A DNA stretch of 64,000 nt. It comes from Fodinibacter sp963800505 (lineage in GTDB: Bacteria > Actinomycetota > Actinomycetes > Actinomycetales > Dermatophilaceae). Of the stretch, positions 17,018 to 25,760 are shown piece after piece; positions within the stretch are counted from its first letter, which is position 1, and every line of letters starts with the position of its first letter. The position numbers were made by a program, and so were the translations under genes. The notes below the pieces were generated by a model. It did no database searches. It was not told where the DNA came from and saw only the letters and a list, made by a program, of their open reading frames with translations. Location: the NCBI GenBank assembly GCA_963800505.1, contig CAWDBL010000037.1, forward strand, positions 248,001-312,000, written 5' to 3'.

Positions 17018-18049
17018 ATGCCCCACCTGACCACCCACCAGAACGCCGCCGGCGCCACCGCACCCGTGGACCACGGGGCCGGTGCGCCCGCCCCGGGCGC
17101 GGCGGTCGTCATGGGCGCCTCACGCGGGCTGGGCCTGCTCGTGTGCCGGGAGCTGCTCGAACGGGGCTACACCGTCTACGGGACGGCCCGCGACGAGGAC
17201 GAGCTGGTCGGCGCCGAGCGGATCCTGGCCGCCGCCGTTCCCGGCGGGCGCTTCCACACCCGGGTCTGTGACGTCCGTGACGAGGCGTCCGTCACGGCCG
17301 TCGTCGACGAGGTCGCGGCGTCGTCAGAGCCCATCGAGGTGGCCATCCACGTCGCCGGGGTGATCCAGGTCGGGCACGCCGACACCGTCACCCTGGGCCA
17401 CTTCCACGATGCCGTCGACACCATGCTGTGGGGGCCCGTGCACCTCGCGCTCGCCGTGCTGCCGCACATGCGCGAGGCGCGCCACGGGCGGATCGGCGTC
17501 GTGTCGTCGGTCGGCGGGCTGGTGGCGGTGCCCCGGCTGGTGCCCTACTCCGTCGCGAAGTTCGGCGCCGTCGGCCTGGCCGAGGGCCTGTATGCCGAGC
17601 TGGCCGGCACCGGCGTCACGGTCACCGCCGTGACCCCCGGCCTGATGCGCACCGGTGGGCACGCGCACGCCCGTTTCGTCGACGACGCCGTCACCGACTA
17701 CGCGTGGTTCGCCCCGCTGGCGTCGCTGCCCGGGCTGAGCATCTCCGCCGAGCGGGCCGCCCGCCGGATCGTGAGTGGCGTGGTCTCCGGCAGCCCGACG
17801 GTCGAGCTGACGCCGTTGACCATCGTCGGCCGGCGCGTGCACGGGTTGGCGCCCGCCACGACCATCCGGGCCATGGGCCTGGTCAGCCGGCTGCTACCCG
17901 GGCCGAGCGGCAGCCCTGCCGACCCGATGACGGACGCCGCGCCCTCGGTCGAGGGCAGCACCGCGCGGGCCCGGCTCTCCTCGCGCGTCGTCGACGGCCT
18001 GAGCGTGCTCGGTGACCGGGCGGCCCGGCGGAACAACGAGGTCGGCTGA
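17018..18049 (+). CDS. short-chain dehydrogenase/reductase with C-terminal extension
   Basis: A 343-residue SDR. MGASRGLG is at residues 32-39, Ser163-Ser164 in GVVSSVGG, and Tyr177-x3-Lys181 in YSVAK. About 90 residues follow the standard fold and end in a basic, disordered-looking tail. Its 30-residue N-terminal extension is alanine- and proline-rich, so an internal start is possible, but no better ribosome site is seen. The gene is divergent from the UXS-like gene with its own SigB-type promoter. The substrate is unknown; stress-induced SDRs of this size are common in actinobacteria. Confidence 0.8.
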   Translation: MPHLTTHQNAAGATAPVDHGAGAPAPGAAVVMGASRGLGLLVCRELLERGYTVYGTARDEDELVGAERILAAAVPGGRFHTRVCDVRDEASVTAVVDEVAASSEPIEVAIHVAGVIQVGHADTVTLGHFHDAVDTMLWGPVHLALAVLPHMREARHGRIGVVSSVGGLVAVPRLVPYSVAKFGAVGLAEGLYAELAGTGVTVTAVTPGLMRTGGHAHARFVDDAVTDYAWFAPLASLPGLSISAERAARRIVSGVVSGSPTVELTPLTIVGRRVHGLAPATTIRAMGLVSRLLPGPSGSPADPMTDAAPSVEGSTARARLSSRVVDGLSVLGDRAARRNNEVG

Positions 18050-18181
18050 CCTCGCTGTCGAGGGTGCGGCGTCCAACGGTTCCGGTGTTGCCGTCGGCTC
18101 GCCGGGTGTGTAACAGTCACCGTGCGTCCAGGCGGTCGAACCAGCGGCCGACCGGGCACTGACTGTCTCGGGAGTCGAGTC

Positions 18182-21100
18182 GTGGCCGTCCACGAATCCC
18201 AGATCGGCCCTCCGCCGCAGAGCCGGAACCACCCGCAGCGTGCGCTGCCGGCACCCGGCACCGCCGAGGGCCCCGTCGGCGTGCCCGGCAGCGAGCTGGC
18301 GGCGCTCGTGGCGGCCGGGAACTGGGCGGCCGGCCCGCTCGGCGACCCGCAGGAGTGGCCGCAGAGCCTGCGCACGGCGGTGGGCATCTGCCTGTCGTCG
18401 CGCTTCCCCATCCTGCTGTGGTGGGGGCCCGAGCTGGTGATGATCTACAACGACGCCTACCGGCCGATGCTCGGGCAGAGCAAGCACCCGCGCGCCCTGG
18501 GAGCCCCCGGCCGCGAGGTCTGGGGTGAGATCTGGGACGTGATCGGGCCGAGGCTCGAGCAGGTCATGGCCGGTGGCGGCGCCACCTGGTCAGCCGACGA
18601 GCGGCTGGTGGTCGACCGCAACGGCTACCCCGAGGAGTGCTTCTTCACCTTCTCCTACAGCCCGGTCACCGACGAGTCCGGTGGGGTCGGGGGCGTGTTC
18701 TGCGCCGTGACCGAGACCACCGAGCGGGTGCTCGGCGAGCGGCGGCTGACGACGCTGGCCGAGATGGTCGCCCTGGTCGGGGCGCGCGACCGCGCCGACG
18801 TCGTGGCCACCGCGGCCACCATCCTGCGCGAGAACGCCGCCGACCACCCGGCGGTCGCGGTGCTCGACGCCCCGCCCGAGGGTGACCGGCTCGCTCTGGG
18901 CGACCTGGTCGAGAAGCAGCTTCCGGGTCTCGGTGCCGGCACGCGCGCTCGGGTCGCCGACCTGGTGCGGCAGGTGTCGGGCACCGGGCGACGCGCCACG
19001 GTGGCGGCCGACGACGAGGCGGCGGCCCTCGGCATCCGGGCCTGGCGCGCCTACCCGGTGGCCGTCTCGGCGGGCCCAGCCCGTGGCCGGGGCGCGGCGG
19101 TCATCGTGCTCGGTGAGTCGGCGCACCGCCGGTGGGATGCCTCCCTCGAGGCCTACGCCACGCTGTGCGCCACCCACGTCGCCGCGGTGCTCGCCGACGC
19201 CAGCCGGCTCGCCGACGAGCGCCTCCGCCGGCAGGCCCTGGTCGAGCTCGACGCCGCCAAGAGCGCGTTCTTCACCAACCTGAGCCACGAGCTGCGCACC
19301 CCGCTCACCCTCATCGCGGGCCCGGTGCACGAGGCGCTGGGGGCGGCTGAGGATCCGCGCCAACGCGAGCGCCTCGAGCTCGTCGAGCGCAACACCCACC
19401 GGCTGGCGCGGATGGTCGACGCGATGCTCGACTTCGGCCGCATCGAGGCGGGCGGGCTCGCGCCGCGGCTGCAGGTGGTCGACGTCTCGGCCCTGACCGC
19501 CGGGCTGGCCGAGACCTTCCGGCCGGCGCTCGAGCGGGCGGGCCTGGCGTTCCTGCACGACTGCGGCACCGGTATCGAGGCACGACTGGACCCCGACATG
19601 GTCGAGCGGATCGTGCTCAACCTCCTGGGGAACGCGATGAAGTACACCCCCGAGGGTTCGGTCGGGCTCCGTGTGCGACGGGCCGACGACGTCGTCGAGA
19701 TCGCGGTCACCGACACCGGGGTCGGCATCCACCCCGATGACGTCGACCGCGCCTTCGCGCGCTTCGAGCGGCTTCCCGCGTCGGCCGGCGCGCGCTCCCA
19801 CGAGGGGGCCGGCATCGGTCTGGCGGTGGTGCAGCAGCTCACCGAGCTGATGGGCGGCGAGGTCACCGTCACCAGCGAGGTGGGGCACGGCAGCACCTTC
19901 ACGGTCCGGCTGCCGGCCGGGCCGCCGGCGGTCGCACCGAGTGCCGACGAGCCGGGCGCCTCCTCGGCGATGACGCCCCGGCACGTCGAGGACTTCCTGC
20001 GCGAGGTGCAGAGCTGGCAGCAGGCGCCCTTGCCGACCGGGCTCGGTGAGCCGCGGGGCGCGGGCTCGTGGAACGCCGGCCGGCCGCGCGTCGTGGTGGC
20101 CGAGGACAACTCCGACCTGCGCAGCTACCTCGGCCAGGTGCTGGGCGACGACTACGACGTCGAGCTGGTGACCGACGGCCGGGCGGCCCTGGCTGCCGTG
20201 CGCCGCGAGGCGCCCGACCTCGTGCTCACCGACGTGATGATGCCCGAGCTCGACGGCTACGGCCTGGTCGACGCCATCCGCCAGGACCCGGCCCTGGCCG
20301 GCATCCCGGTCGTGCTGCTGTCGGCGCGGGCCGGTGAGCACGAGACCAGCTCGGCCCTGGGCGCCGGGGCCGACGACTACCTGGTCAAGCCGTTCTCGGT
20401 GCTCGAGCTGCGGGCCCGGGTCGCGAGCAACCTCGAGCGGGCCGCATCGCGCAGCCAGGACGCCGCGTGGCGCCGGGCGGTCACCGACGGGCTGCACGAC
20501 GCCCTGCTCGTCCTCGACCTCGACGGCACCGTGCTCGAGGTCAACGACCGGTTCACGAGCCTGCTGGGCTGGGCTGCCGCCGACGGGCCCTTCACCCGGC
20601 CCTACCCGTGGGACGCCCCGGCCGATGGCCGGACCGGCGGCTTCGCAGATGCCGTCGACCTCGCGACCGCGTCGCCCGACGGCAGCGGCGCCCTCGAGGT
20701 CGCGCTGTGGCACCGCGACGGCCGCCGGTTGGTCGGCTCGATGCGGGTGAGCACCGTGCACGGCGGGCGGGGCCGGCCGGCCCGGCTGCTGGCCACCGTT
20801 CGCGACGTCACCGCCGAGCACGAGGCGCGGCAGCGCCGGGCCACCGCCGCCGCGCTGTCGGCCGAGCTGGCGTCGGCCGACGAGCTGACCGACGTGGTCG
20901 CCGCGGCCGTGGCCGGGCTGTCGGTGCTGTTCGGGGGCGACGCCACCGTGTGCGTCGTGGTGGGCCGCAGCGAGCAGCTGTTCAGCGCCTCGGGCCCGGT
21001 GACCCGCGCCGACCTCGACCCGCTGGTGGCCGAACGGCTCGACCGTGCCGACGGGGCCGGGGGCGAGGAGGCCGGGCCGGCCGCGGACGGTGACGTCGAC

Positions 21101-21469
21101 TCCATCCTGCTCGTGCCTGGCGGCGACGCCCCACGGTGCCGCGTCTGGGTCTCCTTCCCCGTGCCGCGCCCCGTCACCGACGACGAGCGGATCGCCGGCG
21201 ACCTGCTCGTCCAGGCGCTGGCCCTGGCGTGCGACCGGGTGGTCGCGGCCACGGGCTTCGCCGAGCGCGAGCAGCACCTGCGGCGCGCGGTCGAGAGCCA
21301 CGAGGAGATCGGTCAGGCCGTCGGCATCCTCGTCGAGCGGCACCGCTGGACGCCCACCGTCGCCTTCGAGCGCCTCAAGCGCACCTCCCAGGACCGCAAC
21401 ACCAAGCTGCGCGAGGTGGCCCTGCGGGTCATCGAGAGCGGCGCCGACCCCGGCGATCTCGAGTCATGA
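18182..21469 (+). CDS. hybrid sensor histidine kinase with C-terminal ANTAR domain
   Basis: A protein of about 1095 residues. In order: an N-terminal PAS-like domain (about 40-190), a GAF-like region (195-345), HisKA with FFTNLSHELRTPLTL (His near 367), HATPase_c with LGNAMKYTPEG and DTGVGI (about 480-580), a receiver domain with VVVAEDNSDLR and phosphoacceptor Asp in LVLTDVMMPELDG (about 636-760), a second PAS (765-880), a GAF-like region (890-1030) and a C-terminal ANTAR segment (EEIGQAVGILVERHRWTPTV onward). ANTAR domains bind RNA hairpins and antiterminate transcription. I chose the GTG at 18182 because GGGAG precedes it; a GTG at 18122 would add 20 residues. Confidence 0.85.
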   Translation: MAVHESQIGPPPQSRNHPQRALPAPGTAEGPVGVPGSELAALVAAGNWAAGPLGDPQEWPQSLRTAVGICLSSRFPILLWWGPELVMIYNDAYRPMLGQSKHPRALGAPGREVWGEIWDVIGPRLEQVMAGGGATWSADERLVVDRNGYPEECFFTFSYSPVTDESGGVGGVFCAVTETTERVLGERRLTTLAEMVALVGARDRADVVATAATILRENAADHPAVAVLDAPPEGDRLALGDLVEKQLPGLGAGTRARVADLVRQVSGTGRRATVAADDEAAALGIRAWRAYPVAVSAGPARGRGAAVIVLGESAHRRWDASLEAYATLCATHVAAVLADASRLADERLRRQALVELDAAKSAFFTNLSHELRTPLTLIAGPVHEALGAAEDPRQRERLELVERNTHRLARMVDAMLDFGRIEAGGLAPRLQVVDVSALTAGLAETFRPALERAGLAFLHDCGTGIEARLDPDMVERIVLNLLGNAMKYTPEGSVGLRVRRADDVVEIAVTDTGVGIHPDDVDRAFARFERLPASAGARSHEGAGIGLAVVQQLTELMGGEVTVTSEVGHGSTFTVRLPAGPPAVAPSADEPGASSAMTPRHVEDFLREVQSWQQAPLPTGLGEPRGAGSWNAGRPRVVVAEDNSDLRSYLGQVLGDDYDVELVTDGRAALAAVRREAPDLVLTDVMMPELDGYGLVDAIRQDPALAGIPVVLLSARAGEHETSSALGAGADDYLVKPFSVLELRARVASNLERAASRSQDAAWRRAVTDGLHDALLVLDLDGTVLEVNDRFTSLLGWAAADGPFTRPYPWDAPADGRTGGFADAVDLATASPDGSGALEVALWHRDGRRLVGSMRVSTVHGGRGRPARLLATVRDVTAEHEARQRRATAAALSAELASADELTDVVAAAVAGLSVLFGGDATVCVVVGRSEQLFSASGPVTRADLDPLVAERLDRADGAGGEEAGPAADGDVDSILLVPGGDAPRCRVWVSFPVPRPVTDDERIAGDLLVQALALACDRVVAATGFAEREQHLRRAVESHEEIGQAVGILVERHRWTPTVAFERLKRTSQDRNTKLREVALRVIESGADPGDLES

Positions 21470-22183
21470 CCTGGGCGGGCGCCCGCCCAGGGTGCCCGCA
21501 CGAGCCCGGGCCATCACCGTGCGGGCCGCCACGCCGAGGCTGACACCCTCGTCGTCGGCCAGGGCCACCAGGGCGTCGAACGCCGCGGCCAGGTCGAGCG
21601 AGCGGGTGTAGGCCAGCGCCCCCTTGGCCTGCTCCACGATCGAGCGGTCCTCGAGGACGGCCCGCAGGGCGGCGGCGAGGTGCTCCAGGTCGACGTCGGC
21701 GCACACGATGAGCAGGGTGACGGCATCCGCCAGCGCCCGGCAGTCCGCTTGCTGGTGCTCGAAGCCCTGGGGCTCGGTGCGGAAGACGTTGAGCGCGCCG
21801 AAGGTGAAGCCGTGCCACGTGAGCGGCAGGGCCTGCACCGACTGGTAGCCGGAGGCCAGCACGACCGGGCCCGCTGCCGGCCAGCGCGCGATGATCGCGT
21901 CGGCTCCGACCTCGTGCACCTCGACACCGCTGCGCAGGGCCTCGAGGCACGGGCCCTCGTCGACCTGGGCCTGGTGCATCTCGAGGTCGAGGGCTCGGTG
22001 CGAGGTGGCGGCCAGCACCTCGAGCGAGCCGTCGGCGTCGACGAGCACTGCGGCCGCCGTCGCGGGCAGCGCGGCGGTCACCCCGGCCAGGAGCCGCGCG
22101 AGGGCTCCGGTGACGTCGAGGTCCGGCCGGACCATGGCGGCGTTGGCGTCGGCCAGAACCTGCGAGACGCTGGTGCGTGTCAT
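21464..22183 (-). CDS. GAF-ANTAR regulator
   Basis: A 239-residue protein with a GAF domain (about 20-160; DEGPCLEALRSGVEVHEV is typical) and a C-terminal ANTAR domain (about 165-232; LEDRSIVEQAKGALAYTRSL). Such proteins sense a signal through GAF and antiterminate transcription through ANTAR. The ATG at 22183 overlaps the stop of the upstream GAF-ANTAR gene (ATGA). Its stop overlaps the converging kinase gene by 6 bp (shared TCATGA), leaving no room for a terminator. Confidence 0.87.
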   Translation of the reverse strand: MTRTSVSQVLADANAAMVRPDLDVTGALARLLAGVTAALPATAAAVLVDADGSLEVLAATSHRALDLEMHQAQVDEGPCLEALRSGVEVHEVGADAIIARWPAAGPVVLASGYQSVQALPLTWHGFTFGALNVFRTEPQGFEHQQADCRALADAVTLLIVCADVDLEHLAAALRAVLEDRSIVEQAKGALAYTRSLDLAAAFDALVALADDEGVSLGVAARTVMARARAGTLGGRPPRS

Positions 22184-22902
22184 GTCGACTCGATCTCCTG
22201 ATCCGGGTTGGCCGAGAAGGTGAGCTGGCGGTCGATGACCGCGTGCGCCGTCTGAGCGACGCTCTGGTCGTGCGAGAAGGCGTGGGCCCGCAGCAGCGCG
22301 AGGGCGTCGGCCTCGGGCAGGCCGAGCTGGGCGACCACCATGCCGGTGGCCTGGTGCACCTCGGCCCGCTCGGCCCACGGCCCCTGGCCGCCTCCGTGCA
22401 GGCTCGTGGCATCGGCCAGCAGCGCCGCGGCCACCACCCTCGCGACGATGAGACCGGCCTCGAGGTCGATCTCGAGGTCCGTGCCGTGCTGGTAGAGCGT
22501 GAGCACCCCGATCACCCGGCCCTCGCCCTCGCCCATCGGCAGGGCGTGCACCACGACCGGCGCCAGGGCGGTGAGCGACTCCGACTCCAGGAGGGGCCAG
22601 CGCGGGTCGGGACCGTCACTGTCGACGAGGTCGAAGCGGGCGTACGCCCCGGCGGTGAACGCGTCGGGCCCGGGGCCCTGGCCCACGACGTCCTGGGTCT
22701 CCTCGATCAGCCGGGCCGTGTCGTCGCTGGCGGCGAGGGTGACCCGCTCGATCTGGGTGTAGGCGATGGTGATGGCACCGCCGTCGCACCCCAGCGTGGT
22801 GGCCGCCGCACGACACAGCCGGTCGGGGAGCCCGAGCCCGCGGGCCGCGCCCTGCGCCAGGCCGCGGGCCAGCCGGGCGAGGAGGTCGTCGACGTCAGCC
22901 AC
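22180..22902 (-). CDS. GAF-ANTAR regulator, first of pair
   Basis: A 240-residue paralogue of the next gene: GAF region about 15-165, with IAYTQIERVTLAASDD and IGVLTLYQHG, and ANTAR about 175-230, with AEVHQATGMVVAQLGLPEAD. The two genes overlap by 4 bp and are surely co-transcribed. A GGGTAC element lies about 24 bp before the start, but I could not find a well-spaced -35 element. Tandem GAF-ANTAR genes facing an ANTAR-tailed kinase suggest one regulatory unit. Confidence 0.86.
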   Translation of the reverse strand: MADVDDLLARLARGLAQGAARGLGLPDRLCRAAATTLGCDGGAITIAYTQIERVTLAASDDTARLIEETQDVVGQGPGPDAFTAGAYARFDLVDSDGPDPRWPLLESESLTALAPVVVHALPMGEGEGRVIGVLTLYQHGTDLEIDLEAGLIVARVVAAALLADATSLHGGGQGPWAERAEVHQATGMVVAQLGLPEADALALLRAHAFSHDQSVAQTAHAVIDRQLTFSANPDQEIEST

Positions 22903-22981
22903 GCCTGGTCCTCCCGCCCTCGGTGGTACCCGGTTGGTGCCTGTTGCTCACGGTACCCCCAGTGGCTGGGCCCTCCTTGGC

Positions 22982-24187
22982 TCAGCCGGTGGTCGTGTCC
23001 GCCGCCCCGGGGGAGAGCACGACCTTGACCATGCCGTTCTTCTTGGCCTGGAAGTCCGCGTAGGCGCCCGGTGCCGCCTCGAGCGGCAGCCGATGGGTGG
23101 CGAAGCCGTCGACGCCCAGGGGGTCGTCGTCGGTCAGCAGCGGCAGGATGTCGGGCACCCACCGCTTGACGTTGGCCTGGCCCATCCGCACCTGCACCTG
23201 CTTGTCGAACAGCGTCATCATCGGCATCGGGCTGGCCATGCCGCCGTAGACCCCGCTCAGCGAGACGGTGCCACCACGGCGCACCGCGTCGATGGCCGTG
23301 TGGATCGCCGCGACACGGTCGATGCCGACGGTGGTCATCAGCTTCTTGGCGACCGCGTCGGGCAGGGCCGCGACCACCTTGTGGCTGAACTCCACCGCTC
23401 CCGAGCCGTGCGCCTCCATGCCCACGGCGTCGATGACGGCATCCGCACCGCGGCCACCGGTCAGCTCGCGCACCGCCTCGCCGACGTCGTCGACCTCGCG
23501 CATGTCGATCGTGGTGACGCCCCGGGACCGGGCTCGCTCGAGCCGCTCGTCGACGCGGTCGACGCCGATGACCTGGCGCACCCCACGCTGCAGCGCGATG
23601 CGCGTCGCCATGTCCCCGATCGGCCCGAGGCCGAGCACCAGCAGGGTGCCCTCCGGCTCGGGGTCGGCGTAGGCCACCGCCTGCCAGGCGGTCGGCAGCA
23701 CGTCGGAGAGGTAGAGGAAGCGGTCGTCCTCCGGGCCGTGCGGCACCTTGACGTGCGTGTACTGCGCCTGGGGCACGCGGAGGAACTCGGCCTGACCGCC
23801 GGGCACCGAGCCATAGAGCTCGGAGTAGCCGAACAGCGCTGCGCCACTTCCCTGCTCGCGCACCTGCGTCGTCTCGCACTGACTCTGCAGCCCGTGCTCG
23901 CACATCCAGCAGTGCCCGCAGCAGACCTGGAAGGGGATGACGACCCGGTCGCCGGGGGCGATGGCCGTGACGTCGGCGCCGACCTCCTCGACGATGCCCA
24001 TCGGCTCGTGGCCGAGGATGTCGCCCTCGTTCATGAACGCGCCGAGCACCTCGTACAGGTGCAGGTCGGACCCGCAGATGTTCGTGCTCGTCACCCGGAT
24101 GATCGCGTCACCCGGGTCCTGGATCACCGGGTCCGGAACCTCGTCCACGCGCACGTCGCGCTTGCCGTGCCACACCACTGCTCGCAT
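22982..24187 (-). CDS. zinc-dependent alcohol/formaldehyde dehydrogenase, MDR family
   Basis: A 401-residue medium-chain dehydrogenase. Catalytic zinc ligands are Cys38 (TNICGSD) and His60-Glu61 (LGHEPMG). Structural zinc ligands are Cys90, Cys93, Cys96 and Cys104. The NAD motif GLGPIG is at 186-191. The length and insert are like glutathione-independent formaldehyde dehydrogenase and threonine-dehydrogenase-like proteins, which oxidise alcohols or aldehydes with NAD. AGGAGG precedes the ATG at 24187, and a SigB-type promoter lies about 33 bp upstream. The true substrate is uncertain. Confidence 0.88.
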   Translation of the reverse strand: MRAVVWHGKRDVRVDEVPDPVIQDPGDAIIRVTSTNICGSDLHLYEVLGAFMNEGDILGHEPMGIVEEVGADVTAIAPGDRVVIPFQVCCGHCWMCEHGLQSQCETTQVREQGSGAALFGYSELYGSVPGGQAEFLRVPQAQYTHVKVPHGPEDDRFLYLSDVLPTAWQAVAYADPEPEGTLLVLGLGPIGDMATRIALQRGVRQVIGVDRVDERLERARSRGVTTIDMREVDDVGEAVRELTGGRGADAVIDAVGMEAHGSGAVEFSHKVVAALPDAVAKKLMTTVGIDRVAAIHTAIDAVRRGGTVSLSGVYGGMASPMPMMTLFDKQVQVRMGQANVKRWVPDILPLLTDDDPLGVDGFATHRLPLEAAPGAYADFQAKKNGMVKVVLSPGAADTTTG

Positions 24188-24219
24188 TGTCCTGCCTCCT
24201 GATCTCGTGTGGCTGTTGC

Positions 24220-24244
24220 CTACCCAGCCGGTCGAGGGCTACTC
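24220..24244 (-). promoter_or_regulatory. SigB-type promoter before zinc dehydrogenase
   Basis: On the minus strand, GAGT (24244-24241), a 15-nt spacer and GGGTAG (24225-24220) match the SigB-type consensus and lie about 33 bp before the start codon. Confidence 0.5.
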
Positions 24245-24277
24245 ACGGGGTTCGACAGGCCCGCGGAGCGGCGTGGC

Positions 24278-24463
24278 TCAGGCGCCCTCGGCGAGGTCCG
24301 GTGTCTTCGGCGACCGGGCGGCATCCGTGTCCGGGGCCCGGGGCGGGGCGGCGGCGTCGAGCTTCGCGACGGGGTCGACGTAGCCGGGTGGGGGCGGGGG
24401 GTCAGGTGTCACCGGGGGCCACGTGGTGCCGTCCGGGCGTAGGTGCGATCGGTGGAATTCCAT
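24278..24463 (-). CDS. small proline-rich hypothetical protein
   Basis: A 61-residue reading frame starting MEFHRSHLRPDGTTWPPV and containing a proline run (DPPPPPGY). The support is a strong ribosome site, GAGGAG, six bases before the ATG at 24463; another in-frame ATG at 24469 is closer to it. The composition is polar, with no membrane segment or signal peptide. I do not recognise a family. It lies between the zinc dehydrogenase and the rpf leader and is read away from rpf. Confidence 0.45.
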   Translation of the reverse strand: MEFHRSHLRPDGTTWPPVTPDPPPPPGYVDPVAKLDAAAPPRAPDTDAARSPKTPDLAEGA

Positions 24464-24598
24464 GACCATCTCCTCGGTCGCACCATGCCCCGCGGGCTCG
24501 GGCCCAAACTCCTGCGGAGACCGGGACCGGTGCTCCAGGAAGGGATTGCTGGGGAGGTAGCACGAGCAGCGGTGGGGCAGACGGAAGCCGCCCACCGG

Positions 24599-24628
24599 TT
24601 GTGGCCCCGTGCCGGCCGGGTCTACTGT
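24599..24628 (+). promoter_or_regulatory. housekeeping-type promoter for rpf leader
   Basis: TTGTGG (24599-24604), an 18-nt spacer and TACTGT (24623-24628) form a plausible SigA-type promoter. Transcription would begin near 24635, just before the riboswitch. Confidence 0.45.
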
Positions 24629-24639
24629 CGCAAAGACGC

Positions 24640-24866
24640 GCTCTTGAATGGAGCGCGTTCCCGTGAGCGGTATTGCCGAGTCCTGCCACCGCTTCGGGTC
24701 CCATCGCACCACCGCTTGGCAGGAGCGGGGGACCCACATGTGGGGCCGTTCTCGCTTGCTGAGGGCTGCTCCTTGGGGTGAAGCCGCGCCTCGACACGTC
24801 GTCGGGGGCACGGCCGGGCGACCTCAGCCCGAACCCGACAGCTGACCTCGTAGGCGCGAGAGGCAC
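24640..24866 (+). promoter_or_regulatory. ydaO-type c-di-AMP riboswitch upstream of rpf
   Basis: The leader has the conserved ydaO/yuaA blocks in the right order: TATTGCCGAGTCCTGCCA, the stem CCTGCCA (24682-24688) with TGGCAGG (24717-24723), then GAGCGGGGGACCCA, CTTGGGGTGAAGCCGC, GGGCGACCTCAGCCCGAA, and GACAGCTGACCTCGTAGGCG ending just before the start codon region. This class binds cyclic di-AMP and is known before rpf and other cell-wall hydrolase genes in actinobacteria, where ligand usually lowers expression. Exact ends are estimates; the 3' boundary lies a few bases from the rpf ATG at 24871. Confidence 0.88.
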
Positions 24867-24870
24867 CACT

Positions 24871-25611
24871 ATGACAGTTCTGTCCGCTCCCGGCCGGCGA
24901 CACTCCGGCGAATCGCCCGGCATCTTCTCCGAACTCTCCTCCGTCGTCGGGCGCGCGTGCTCCTCCGGTGCGCGGCTGGCCGTGACGGTCGGTGTGGCCG
25001 GCGGGCTGATGGTCGCCGGCACAGCCCTCCCGGCGTCGGCCGCGACGCCCGCGTTCGTGCCGGCCGCACCGCTGTCGGCCACGGCCGCCGTGCTGCCGTC
25101 GGCGACGGCACCGGCCTACCTCACCGTCACGCTGCGCAAGGGGAACCCGTACACCAGCCAGAACAAGATCCTGCAGCGCCGGTTGAACGCCCTGGGCGCC
25201 AAGCTCGTGGTCGACGGCGCCTTCGGCCCCAAGACCCTCGCGGCCGTCAAGAAGTTCCAGGCCGCCAAGCGCCTCAAGGTCGACGGCGTGGTCGGGCCCA
25301 TCACGCGAAAGGCGCTGAAGCTCACCGCCCCTGTGGCGGCGAAGCCCGCGAGCTCGTTCGCCCTCGACCTGTCACGCGCCGCGATGTGGGACCGGATCGC
25401 CACGTGCGAATCGGGCGGTCGGTGGAACATCAACACCGGCAACGGCTACTACGGCGGCCTGCAGTTCAACAACGCCACGTGGCTGAGCGTCAACGGTGAC
25501 GACTTCGCACCGCGGGCCGACCTGGCGACGCGGGCTGAGCAGATCACCGTGGCGAACCGGCTGTATGCCAAGCGTGGTCTCCAGCCCTGGGCCTGCCGCG
25601 GCGCGGCGTAG
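24871..25611 (+). CDS. rpf: resuscitation-promoting factor with peptidoglycan-binding domain
   Basis: A 246-residue secreted protein. A hydrophobic signal segment at about 36-57 ends ALPASAA. A peptidoglycan-binding_1 domain (about 90-150) contains LQRRLNALGAKLVVDGAFGP. The Rpf transglycosylase-like domain (about 170-244) has the catalytic Glu180 in ATCESGGRWNINTGNGYYGG and a likely disulfide between Cys179 and Cys242. Rpf proteins cleave peptidoglycan and promote exit from dormancy. The putative c-di-AMP riboswitch directly upstream ties expression to wall or osmotic state. A long hairpin follows the stop. Confidence 0.93.
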   Translation: MTVLSAPGRRHSGESPGIFSELSSVVGRACSSGARLAVTVGVAGGLMVAGTALPASAATPAFVPAAPLSATAAVLPSATAPAYLTVTLRKGNPYTSQNKILQRRLNALGAKLVVDGAFGPKTLAAVKKFQAAKRLKVDGVVGPITRKALKLTAPVAAKPASSFALDLSRAAMWDRIATCESGGRWNINTGNGYYGGLQFNNATWLSVNGDDFAPRADLATRAEQITVANRLYAKRGLQPWACRGAA

Positions 25612-25657
25612 CGCAGCCCGCGCGCGGTCATCCGCCGCGTGCGGCCCTGGCGTACCT

Positions 25658-25734
25658 GCCAACAGGCAGTAGGCCCCCGACGGCCCCGGCTCCGTGCTCA
25701 CGCGCGGTGCCGGGGCCGTCGACTGCCTGTCGGC
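25658..25734. terminator. two-tier long hairpin after rpf
   Basis: The inner perfect 12-bp stem GACGGCCCCGGC (25679-25690) pairs with 25709-25720. It is flanked by an outer 13-bp stem, 25658-25670 with 25722-25734, one mismatch. It lies between convergent rpf and WS/DGAT genes. Confidence 0.7.
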
Positions 25735-25760
25735 GTGAACGCTCGGCACGGCGCCGCGCG

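Noticed and set aside
18590..21343. A 917-codon open frame on the minus strand across the sensor kinase gene
   Set aside because: It is antisense to a kinase with clear HisKA, HATPase and receiver motifs. Long antisense frames are common in high-GC DNA, and this one encodes only Arg/Gly/Pro/Val-rich sequence without a known motif.
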